Assembly: GCF_000160835.1 (NCBI RefSeq)
Contig: NZ_GG700734.1
Span: forward strand, 22,198-32,822
Direction of reading: 5' to 3'
Length of the DNA: 10,625 nucleotides
Origin: Limosilactobacillus antri DSM 16041
GTDB taxonomy: Bacteria; Bacillota; Bacilli; Lactobacillales; Lactobacillaceae
Below, one piece after another: positions 1 through 6,810 of this stretch. Every line of letters starts with the position of its first letter. Within the stretch, counting starts at the first letter, position 1. The position numbers and the translations under genes are program-made. The notes under the pieces were generated by a model. The model did not search any database and was not told where the DNA came from. It saw nothing but the letters and a program-made list of their open reading frames with translations.

Positions 1-48
1 CTGGTGAATTTAGAACGGGGCTTTTTTAATTTTGCCGGTGAAAAAGGC
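1..48. other. Intergenic start of window, possible tail of an upstream terminator
   Basis: No reading frame is convincing here. A GGGG-C stretch followed by six T (22-27) looks like the 3' arm and U-tract of a rho-independent terminator whose 5' arm would lie before the window. This cannot be confirmed because the left part is missing. Confidence 0.25.
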
Positions 49-80
49 TTGCATTTAGGTCGGAGATTCGGTATTATAAT
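49..80 (+). promoter_or_regulatory. Promoter of the tRNA-Tyr/tRNA-Gln unit
   Basis: TTGCAT at 49-54 can serve as -35. It is 17 bp from TATTAT (72-77), which overlaps a perfect TATAAT (75-80) that would be 20 bp away. The start would fall near 84-88, about 30 nt before the mature tRNA-Tyr. Two overlapping -10 choices are visible and the sequence does not decide between them. Confidence 0.6.
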
Positions 81-116
81 AAACGTTGATTGATTACTGA
101 ATCAATTTGACCACAT

Positions 117-199
117 GGAGGAGTAGCGAAGTCTGGTTAAACGCGACGGTCTGTAAAACCGTTCCTTCGGGTTCGGCGGTTCGAATCCACCCTCCTCCA
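117..199 (+). tRNA. tRNA-Tyr (anticodon GTA)
   Basis: The 7-bp acceptor stem pairs 117-123 with 192-198, and the discriminator base is A199. The anticodon arm is ACGGT / CTGTAAA / ACCGT with anticodon GTA at 153-155. A long variable arm (TCCTTCGGGTTC, 163-174) makes it a class II tRNA, as expected for bacterial tRNA-Tyr. The T-loop TTCGAAT (180-186) is standard. CCA is not encoded (A199 is followed by TCT), so it must be added by nucleotidyltransferase. One oddity is that the middle pair of the T-stem is C177·A189 instead of a Watson-Crick pair. Confidence 0.95.
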
Positions 200-210
200 T
201 CTTTTATTAT

Positions 211-282
211 TGGGCTATAGCCAAGCGGTAAGGCAACGGTTTTTGGTACCGTCATGCGCTGGTTCGAATCCAGCTAGCCCAA
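211..282 (+). tRNA. tRNA-Gln (anticodon TTG)
   Basis: The acceptor stem TGGGCTA (211-217) pairs with TAGCCCA (275-281), and the discriminator is A282. The anticodon stem ACGGT/ACCGT holds the loop TTTTGGT with anticodon TTG at 243-245. The T-arm GCTGG-TTCGAAT-CCAGC is fully paired. CCA is not encoded. It lies 11 nt after tRNA-Tyr with no promoter between, so the two are probably cut from one transcript. As in other Bacillota, it is expected to be charged through Glu-tRNA(Gln) amidation; that step is not visible here. Confidence 0.96.
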
Positions 283-291
283 CTGACGAAG

Positions 292-329
292 GGAGTTGGA
301 ACTTAAATTCCAGTTCCTTTTTTGTTTTT
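292..329 (+). terminator. Rho-independent terminator after the tRNA pair
   Basis: A 10-bp stem (292-301 with 308-317, two G·T pairs) closes a 6-nt loop CTTAAA. It is followed by TTTTTTGTTTTT. It begins 10 nt after the tRNA-Gln discriminator base and should end the tRNA transcript. Confidence 0.85.
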
Positions 330-351
330 AAAGCTTGTGCCGGCCAGTTTC

Positions 352-375
352 TTTTTCGGGACATAACCCGGGAAA
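352..375. other. Small hairpin between the tRNA terminator and the next gene
   Basis: TTTTTCGGG (352-360) pairs with CCCGGGAAA (367-375), with two G·T pairs, around the loop ACATAA. It sits about 15 nt before the Shine-Dalgarno site of the next gene and has no T-tract. It could be a leader hairpin, an operator or chance. No clear -35/-10 pair is visible in this 66-nt gap. Confidence 0.3.
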
Positions 376-404
376 TAATTATTTGCTGATGAGGAGTGAT
401 GAAA

Positions 405-1070
405 ATGCCCAAGCAGGGTCAGTTTGCTAAGTCAACCCGGACTAAACAACTGAATAGCTTCAAGGTCAAACGCCGCAGTGGTGGTAACACAATCCCTACC
501 GACCAGCTAACCGACTTCCTACTGGTCCGCTTTGCTTTGACCGCAAAGAAACGGGTAGCCCCGGCGGCGCAGGAAACCGTTCAGCGCTTCCTGATTGAGA
601 TCAGCGACCGGCTGGTGGCCGCCAATGGCAACCTGGCCCAGCTCGTGCCGCCACTGCTGAGCAAGCTAAACTCCCAGGTGCCCTGGCAGTTTTACGCCCA
701 GCTGACGGCTAATTGGGCCCTCCTCCAGCGCTTCTTGGTCAAGGAGCTACCCGCGGTACCGCTGGTGAAGCGCCTCCGGGTGACTAGCCAGCTTTCTGGC
801 GTCCAATTGAACCGGCTGGTGGCCGAACAACTGGCCCAAAGGGGAGCGGCAGCGACCCTCCTTGGCCGGGGGACCCTGCCGCCGGCCCAAACCCGGCTGC
901 TGGCTAAGCAGCTGCAGGGGGCCCTTTACCAGGACGGGCGGCTTGATTGGCCCCGGGTGCGGGCCCTGCTAGCGCCGCTGCCGTACCGGCCAGCAGCAGA
1001 GTTGGACGCGCCGACCCGACAGTGGCTGAGCGCTTTGGCCCGGCAAACCGGTTTGACAGGGGCAAATTAG
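405..1070 (+). CDS. Unrecognised basic protein, 221 residues
   Basis: I do not recognise the family. The best start is ATG405: GAGGAG at 391-396 lies 8 nt before it, while GTG396 and ATG399 overlap or touch the Shine-Dalgarno site. The first ~30 residues are very basic and polar (several K/R, few acids) and probably disordered or nucleic-acid-binding. The rest is rich in Leu, Ala, Gln, Arg and Val and reads as a series of amphipathic helices. There is no signal peptide, no membrane segment and no metal-binding cluster. The C-terminal half is strongly GC-rich. A weak likeness of residues ~35-90 to the helical core-binding domain of tyrosine recombinases was considered, but no catalytic R..HxxR..Y set follows. 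It stands alone between the tRNA terminator and the MFS gene. Coding is supported by the long open frame and the good ribosome site, not by homology. Confidence 0.7.
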   Translation: MPKQGQFAKSTRTKQLNSFKVKRRSGGNTIPTDQLTDFLLVRFALTAKKRVAPAAQETVQRFLIEISDRLVAANGNLAQLVPPLLSKLNSQVPWQFYAQLTANWALLQRFLVKELPAVPLVKRLRVTSQLSGVQLNRLVAEQLAQRGAAATLLGRGTLPPAQTRLLAKQLQGALYQDGRLDWPRVRALLAPLPYRPAAELDAPTRQWLSALARQTGLTGAN

Positions 1071-1082
1071 ATTTGGTATAAC
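1053..1082 (+). promoter_or_regulatory. Near-consensus promoter inside the end of the preceding gene
   Basis: A perfect TTGACA (1053-1058) is followed after 18 bp by TATAAC (1077-1082). The -35 lies in the last codons of the unrecognised gene. The predicted start is near 1088-1090, only some 7-9 nt before a terminator-like hairpin and about 68 nt before the MFS start codon. Confidence 0.65.
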
Positions 1083-1096
1083 AATAATGTTAATTA

Positions 1097-1131
1097 GGCT
1101 GTGGTGGAGTAAATCACTACGGCCGTTTTTT
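1097..1131 (+). terminator. Terminator-like hairpin between the orphan gene and the MFS gene
   Basis: GGCTGTGGTG (1097-1106) pairs with CACTACGGCC (1115-1124), with two G·T pairs, around an 8-nt loop. It is followed by G and TTTTTT (1126-1131). It can end transcription of the gene stopping at 1070. It also lies downstream of the promoter at 1053-1082, so it may act as an attenuator for the MFS gene. Confidence 0.75.
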
Positions 1132-1156
1132 ATTTAAGCTTTAAGGAGGCGTTAGC

Positions 1157-2551
1157 GTGGCACACGCAAAGCAACAACATACCTACCTAGCCATTCTTTC
1201 CCTGGCGCTCTTGACCTTTATCGGGATTTTGAACGAAACGTCGATGAACGTTACCTATCCAGAACTATCCCGCGAATTTGCGGTTTCCCTGGATATGGTC
1301 CAGTGGATTACGACTGGCTACCTCTTGATGGTGACCGTCACGATGGGGACGACGGCCTACCTCCTCCGCCAATTTACCGCCCAGAAGCTCCAGCTGGTGG
1401 CGGTTGCGGCCTTTATCACCGGTGATTTGATGTGCGCTTTGACCGGCAGTTTTGCGGTCTTGCTGGCGGGCCGGCTGATTCAGGCCATCGCTACCGGCCT
1501 GTCGACCCCGATCCTCTTCCACATCATCTTTACCGAGATTCCCCGGGAACGGCTCGGCGCGATGACCGGTTTTGCGGGGATGGTGATCTCCTTTGCCCCG
1601 GCATTGGGGCCGACCTATGGCGGTTGGATTTCCGCCGTGACCTCCTGGCGGATGATCTTTTGGCTCCTGCTGCCGTTTGTCCTGGTCAGTCTGCTGCTCG
1701 GTCAGCTCTTTATCCGCAACCGGCCGATTGGCAACCAGCAGCCCTTTAGCTATGGCAGCTTGGTCAGCCTGGCTCTGGCACTGTTTACCGTGGTCTACGG
1801 CCTGGCCCTGATTGGCCGGTCCGGCCTGCGCTGGGTGGTCCTGGCCTGGCTGGTGGCGGGAGCGTGCTTCTTTGCCCTCTTCGTTTACGTTAACAACCAC
1901 GGTCGGTCCCGGCTCTTTGACCTGGGGGTATTCCGCAGCAAGCCGCTCCGGCTGGCGACTTTGACCTATTTTAATTTGCAATTCATCAATATCGGGATTT
2001 CCCTGGTAATCCCGCTGTATGCCCAGTACGTGCTCGGCTCGACGTCGACGGTTGCCGGATTGATCCTGTTGCCCGGTTCAGTCTTCGGGGCCCTGCTGGC
2101 GCCGTTTGCCGGTCGCCTTGCGGACAGCCAGGGTTTTGCGACCCCGGTTACCTTTGGCGGTGTCTTGCTGCTGGCGGGGACCCTCTGTTTTGCCCTATTT
2201 CAGCCGGGATTAACGCCCGTGCTGATTATGGCCTTCTTTATTATTCTCCGGATTGGCTTTAACTTTGCCTTTGGGAACACGATTTCCAACGCGACGGTCC
2301 TCGTTGCGGCCCAAAACAGTGCCGACGTCAACTCAATTTTCAACATGGTCCAGCAGTTTGCTGGCTCCCTGGGAACGGCCTTCCTAGCGGCGGTCCTTGC
2401 CATTTACCAGAACAGCGGGGCGGGGAGCCTGCAAGCACGTTCTTACGCCGGGGGCCGGTTTGACTACCTCTTCCTGTTGGCAATGGCGATCATTGCGCTG
2501 GCGGCGATTGTGGTCAACTATCAGCTGCAAAGGCGGGCTGCCCATCGGTAA
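1157..2551 (+). CDS. DHA2-type MFS drug/solute exporter
   Basis: Predicted multi-pass membrane transporter that would export drugs or other amphipathic compounds by proton antiport. The start is GTG1157, with AAGGAGG at 1143-1149 placed 7 nt before it. Length is 464 residues. Hydrophobic segments run nearly throughout, consistent with the 12-14 helices of the family. Family signs are the first-helix motif NETSMNVTYPEL (26-37), the QWITTGYLL segment (49-57), motif B around R106 (GRLIQAIATG), and the antiporter motif C GPTYGGWI (151-158) followed by SWRMIFW. These place it with EmrB/QacA/LmrB-type proteins (DHA2). The substrate cannot be read from sequence. No regulator gene is adjacent, unlike many MFS exporters that sit next to a TetR or MarR gene, but the leader has a possible attenuator. 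It is the only gene between the terminator at 1097 and the ligase promoter near 2565. Confidence 0.9.
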   Translation: MAHAKQQHTYLAILSLALLTFIGILNETSMNVTYPELSREFAVSLDMVQWITTGYLLMVTVTMGTTAYLLRQFTAQKLQLVAVAAFITGDLMCALTGSFAVLLAGRLIQAIATGLSTPILFHIIFTEIPRERLGAMTGFAGMVISFAPALGPTYGGWISAVTSWRMIFWLLLPFVLVSLLLGQLFIRNRPIGNQQPFSYGSLVSLALALFTVVYGLALIGRSGLRWVVLAWLVAGACFFALFVYVNNHGRSRLFDLGVFRSKPLRLATLTYFNLQFINIGISLVIPLYAQYVLGSTSTVAGLILLPGSVFGALLAPFAGRLADSQGFATPVTFGGVLLLAGTLCFALFQPGLTPVLIMAFFIILRIGFNFAFGNTISNATVLVAAQNSADVNSIFNMVQQFAGSLGTAFLAAVLAIYQNSGAGSLQARSYAGGRFDYLFLLAMAIIALAAIVVNYQLQRRAAHR

Positions 2552-2564
2552 GGGGCAAAAAGTA

Positions 2565-2573
2565 TGGTAAAAT
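2565..2573 (+). promoter_or_regulatory. Extended -10 promoter for the ATP-grasp ligase gene
   Basis: TGGTAAAAT gives a TGn-TAAAAT extended -10 element about 55 nt before the ligase start. The matching -35 position is poor (TCGGTA at 2545-2550, 17 bp spacing), which is tolerated for extended -10 promoters. No terminator is seen after the MFS gene, so read-through is also possible. Confidence 0.5.
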
Positions 2574-2621
2574 AGGAGCTTGGAATATGGAAAGCAACGT
2601 TTAATTTTAACGAGGGAGTGA

Positions 2622-3872
<1,251 letters not shown>

Positions 3873-3884
3873 GCAGGGAAAAGG

Positions 3885-3933
3885 AAAATCCGTACTAGGT
3901 TTTAAAGAAATTTAAAACCTAGTACGGATTTTT
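3885..3933. terminator. Bidirectional terminator, perfect 22-bp inverted repeat
   Basis: 3885-3906 and 3911-3932 are exact reverse complements around a GAAA tetraloop. The plus strand ends in TTTTT (3929-3933), and the minus strand ends in TTTT-CC-TTTT. It lies 12 nt after the ligase stop codon and about 48 nt after the stop of the convergent ATPase gene, so it serves both. Confidence 0.93.
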
Positions 3934-3943
3934 GCGTTGAAGC

Positions 3944-3959
3944 GGCTGGAAAGCCAGCC
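3944..3959. other. Short hairpin after the ATPase stop codon
   Basis: GGCTGG (3944-3949) and CCAGCC (3954-3959) form a 6-bp stem with a 4-nt loop, between the ATPase stop and the shared terminator. It has no T-tract. It may protect the 3' end of the ATPase mRNA or be chance. Confidence 0.3.
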
Positions 3960-3980
3960 ACCCCGGCTTGTGTGGTTAGC

Positions 3981-6485
3981 CTAGTCCTTATTCAGGTGCC
4001 GGTCAACGGTTAGCTTAATAATATTCATGATGAACATCCAAATAATGTTGTAGCCCCAAACAAAGGCAATCGTTTCTAAGGAAATGGCGGGGACGAGCCA
4101 GCCAAAGAAGCACATTAAAATCGTGATGATTTGGGTGCTGCAAGTTGCGAGGAGCAGAATTTTAGCCGGGAATGGCCGTTCAAAGAACCATTTTTCGGCC
4201 CGGCAAACGAAGAGCATCAAGCAGCCAGCGGAAACAATCTGGATAAACATGATGGTTTGCAGCTGGCTTTGGTTGACCATGTCGAGCCAGCCAAAGGTGT
4301 CGTGATGGTTGACCAAGCTGTACCCGACGCTCAGGATCAGCATCGATTGGATTACCGAGAAAATCCCCAGGATGGTCGAAGTGGTTAGTACGTGCGACAT
4401 CCGCCACCGCATTGGCTTTGTCCCAACCGCGGTATTGTCATAGGCGATTGACATGATCGGCAAATCGTCCAACAGGGACATCATCACAATTGCTACCGCG
4501 GTCAGGGGCTGGAACTTGAAAATAATCGATGAGAGAACCACCAGGAACATGATCGTCATGGTTAGGGCCACCCGGTAGATCGTATAGGCGGTGATCCGCT
4601 TGAAAATCTTCCGGGCTTCTTTAATCGCGGTCGTAATTACGGAGAGCCCCGGGGCGGTTAAAATGAGGGCGGCAGCACTGCGCGCCGCTTCGGTTGCCCC
4701 CTGGACGGCGGTTCCACAATCGGCCTGCTTCAGGGCCGGGGCGTCATTAACCCCGTCCCCAGTCATCGCAACGATGTGGCCCTTTTGCTGAAGCGCTTTG
4801 ACAATGGCGTACTTGTGCTCAGGGAACACCCGGGCGAAACCATCGGCCTCTTCAATGATATTCACAATTCTTTCCGGAACGTGGTCGGGGTCAAAGTTTT
4901 CGGGGAAGACGTCGGCCGCGTTCAGGATTTTCGTCCCCATGCCGAGCTGGCGGGCGGTTTCAATCGCGATCGCCGTGTCGTCACCGGTAATCATTTTAAC
5001 GTTGATCTTATTATCAAGGGCGTTTTTAATGGTCTTCTTTGAATCATCGCGCGGCGGGTCAAACATGGAAAGAATCCCAAGCACTTGCCAGGTCTTGCCC
5101 TGGTCGGTCGACTTGGCGACCGCTAATGCCCGGTAGCCATGGTTGGCCAGGTCGGCCACCGCTTGTTGAATCTTCGCCGTTTCCGCGGCGGACGGCTTTG
5201 CCAGGTCGATAATTACTTGCGGCGCACCCTTAGAAGCGTACAGCACTTCACCCTGATCGTTATGGGCGTGGGTTTCGGTCCGCTTGGTCACGGGGTCGAA
5301 GGGGATGAATTTGTCGACGTGCCACTTGTGAAGGTCCGCGGGGTTCTTGACCGCGGCAATGATCGCGTCATCAATTGCGTCGTGGTTCTCACGCTGTGAT
5401 GCAAGGGCACCGGTAAAGATGCAGTCCTGGTCATCGGCGGCGTTAATCAGCGTTGCCTTGCCCAGGGTCAGTTGGTTTTTGGTCAACGTCCCGGTCTTGT
5501 CTGAACAGAGGATGTCGATTCCGGCCATTTCTTCAATTGAGGAGAGCTTGGAAACGATCGCCTTTTGTTTCGAGAGGTTAACCGCGCCGAGGGCTAGGGT
5601 AACCGAAAAGACGGTTGGCATTGCGACCGGGATTGAGGCGACCAGCAATACCAGGACAAATTCTAGGATGTTGAGGGCACTCTTTAACCCCCAGGTATCG
5701 GTAACAACGATGTCACGGTAGACCTGGCAGGCAACCATAATTGCCGCAAGGATAACCGCGACAACGATCAGGAAGTTGCCGATTTGAAACATCGCCTTTT
5801 GGGCGTGCCCGACGGAACCGGCACTCGCAACTAATTTGGCGGTTCGGCCAAAGAAGGTGTTAGAACCAGTTGCGATCACTACCCCCAGCATTTCGCCCTG
5901 CTTAACGATACTGCCGGAGTAGGCGCCATCACCAACCTTTTTGGTTACGGGCAGCGATTCACCCGTCAGAGCTGCCTGGTCGATGGACGCATACTCCCCG
6001 TCGATTAAGCGTACGTCAGCAGGAACTACCATACCCAGGCGGATCTTAATGATGTCACCAGGGACGAGTTCGCGGGCCGGGATGTTTTGAAACTTGCCGT
6101 CCCGCAAGACGATTGCTTGCGGTGCCAGGCCCTTTTTCAAGGCTGCGAGGGCACTAGAGGCCTTGTGATTTTGCCAGACCTCAATGGTTACGTTAAACAG
6201 CAGCAGAACAAGAATGATAATAAAGTCGTCCCAGTGACCAATAATTGCTGATACGATCGCTGCTAATTCAATCATGTATGAAATGGGGCCCATAAAGGCG
6301 TGTAAAACCTGGCTGGCAAACGACTTCTCCTTAGTGGTTAATTCGTTCGCCCCGTATTTTTCGCGGCGTTTTGAAACCTCGGCAGCGGACAGCCCAGTCT
6401 TGGGGTCGACTTTTAATTGCTTTATGACTTCAGTTAAATCAGCTTTTTCAAGCTTTTTATCTTGGTTTGCATCTTTGGTGCTCAT
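3981..6485 (-). CDS. P3-type P-type ATPase, H+ efflux or Mn2+ transport
   Basis: Membrane pump of the P-type family with all hallmarks. Numbered from GTG6497 these are TGES (178-181, dephosphorylation loop), PVAMP (290-294, helix 4), DKTGTLT with phosphorylated Asp333, KGAP (423-426, nucleotide binding), MITGD (502-506) and GDGVNDAPALK (580-590). The true start is more likely ATG6485 (834 residues), because the AAGGGAGTGA ribosome site runs directly into GTG6497. Order and length match plasma-membrane H+-ATPases (type IIIA). By my recalled alignment to plant AHA2, the helix-2 Asn (N102, AHA2 N106) and helix-6 Asp (D678, AHA2 D684) are kept, the latter as a DD pair. The helix-5 Arg655 position is Thr. 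The L. plantarum Mn2+ importer MntA is a P-type ATPase, possibly of this group, so H+ versus Mn2+ is open. It is a single gene, divergent from aspT, with a cre-like site in its leader. Confidence 0.93.
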   Translation of the reverse strand: MSTKDANQDKKLEKADLTEVIKQLKVDPKTGLSAAEVSKRREKYGANELTTKEKSFASQVLHAFMGPISYMIELAAIVSAIIGHWDDFIIILVLLLFNVTIEVWQNHKASSALAALKKGLAPQAIVLRDGKFQNIPARELVPGDIIKIRLGMVVPADVRLIDGEYASIDQAALTGESLPVTKKVGDGAYSGSIVKQGEMLGVVIATGSNTFFGRTAKLVASAGSVGHAQKAMFQIGNFLIVVAVILAAIMVACQVYRDIVVTDTWGLKSALNILEFVLVLLVASIPVAMPTVFSVTLALGAVNLSKQKAIVSKLSSIEEMAGIDILCSDKTGTLTKNQLTLGKATLINAADDQDCIFTGALASQRENHDAIDDAIIAAVKNPADLHKWHVDKFIPFDPVTKRTETHAHNDQGEVLYASKGAPQVIIDLAKPSAAETAKIQQAVADLANHGYRALAVAKSTDQGKTWQVLGILSMFDPPRDDSKKTIKNALDNKINVKMITGDDTAIAIETARQLGMGTKILNAADVFPENFDPDHVPERIVNIIEEADGFARVFPEHKYAIVKALQQKGHIVAMTGDGVNDAPALKQADCGTAVQGATEAARSAAALILTAPGLSVITTAIKEARKIFKRITAYTIYRVALTMTIMFLVVLSSIIFKFQPLTAVAIVMMSLLDDLPIMSIAYDNTAVGTKPMRWRMSHVLTTSTILGIFSVIQSMLILSVGYSLVNHHDTFGWLDMVNQSQLQTIMFIQIVSAGCLMLFVCRAEKWFFERPFPAKILLLATCSTQIITILMCFFGWLVPAISLETIAFVWGYNIIWMFIMNIIKLTVDRHLNKD

Positions 6486-6528
6486 CTGATAATTCACTCC
6501 CTTACTGTTATTAGTTAAAACTTAGCAC

Positions 6529-6543
6529 AGGAAGCGCTTAAAA
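6529..6543 (-). promoter_or_regulatory. cre-like site upstream of the ATPase gene
   Basis: On the minus strand the 15-mer TTTTAAGCGCTTCCT matches the CcpA consensus WTGNAANCGNWNNCW at 14 of 15 positions. It lies about 44 nt before the ATPase start, in the likely promoter/leader zone. The AT-rich DNA at 6541-6577 could hold the promoter, but no good -35/-10 pair was found. Confidence 0.45.
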
Positions 6544-6585
6544 TAAAATAATATATATCTTTTTTAATATTTGCGGCATTTATAA

Positions 6586-6736
6586 GCGGCCTTTCCGCCA
6601 GGCGGGACGCCCGCAAAATCCAGTGGAACTTGACCATTCACTTAATAAGCGGGCCGCTGGTGGTCGGCCTGCGGCCAAACTGGGCCCGACGCGGCTAGTC
6701 CAGCGGTGCTTTTAGCGGGCGAGATAAGTTAGCGGG
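6586..6736. other. Structured, GC-rich non-coding block between the divergent genes
   Basis: No convincing gene lies in 6498-6810. This block holds GCGG/CCGC (6586-6598), then GCGGG-ACG-CCCGC (6602-6614). A larger imperfect hairpin follows, with CCGCTGG (6654-6660) pairing with CCAGCGG (6700-6706) and GTCGG (6663-6667) with CCGAC (6686-6690), plus an inner GGCC-TGC-GGCC. Two copies of TTAGCGGG (6712-6719 and 6729-6736) end just before the aspT -35. The block may be regulatory DNA, the remnant of a gene or a small RNA; sequence alone does not say. Confidence 0.45.
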
Positions 6737-6741
6737 AACTG

Positions 6742-6770
6742 TTGAATTGCGGTGGCGGCAATGTGATAAT
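6742..6770 (+). promoter_or_regulatory. Promoter of the aspT-racD operon
   Basis: TTGAAT (6742-6747) and GATAAT (6765-6770) are 17 bp apart. A TG at 6762-6763 makes an extended -10. The predicted start near 6777 leaves a leader of about 34 nt. The TTAGCGGG repeat at 6729-6736 lies 5 bp before the -35. Confidence 0.7.
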
Positions 6771-6810
6771 ATTGCTGGATTGAAATTAGGAAAGTGACTA
6801 AGGAGCGTTA

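Noticed and set aside
215..412. Minus-strand frame of 65 codons with a GFEPA motif
   Set aside because: It is the antisense translation of tRNA-Gln and its terminator; this peptide is a well-known false call next to tRNA genes.
211..1070. Integrated element at tRNA-Gln
   Set aside because: No second copy of the tRNA 3' end, no integrase catalytic motif and no phage or plasmid gene were found in the window.
1083..1156. T-box or other known riboswitch before the MFS gene
   Set aside because: The leader is too short (about 68 nt) and has no T-box sequence, specifier stem or other known aptamer.
1265..1981. Long minus-strand frame of 238 codons opposite the MFS gene
   Set aside because: Composition is that of an antisense shadow (rich in Gln, Gly, Arg, His and Pro) and the plus strand encodes a clear MFS protein.
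3981..6485. Calcium (SERCA-like) or potassium (Kdp) ATPase
   Set aside because: Helix 4 reads PVAMP and overall length and order fit P3 pumps; SERCA-like PEGLP in helix 4 is absent, and there are no kdpA/kdpC partners.
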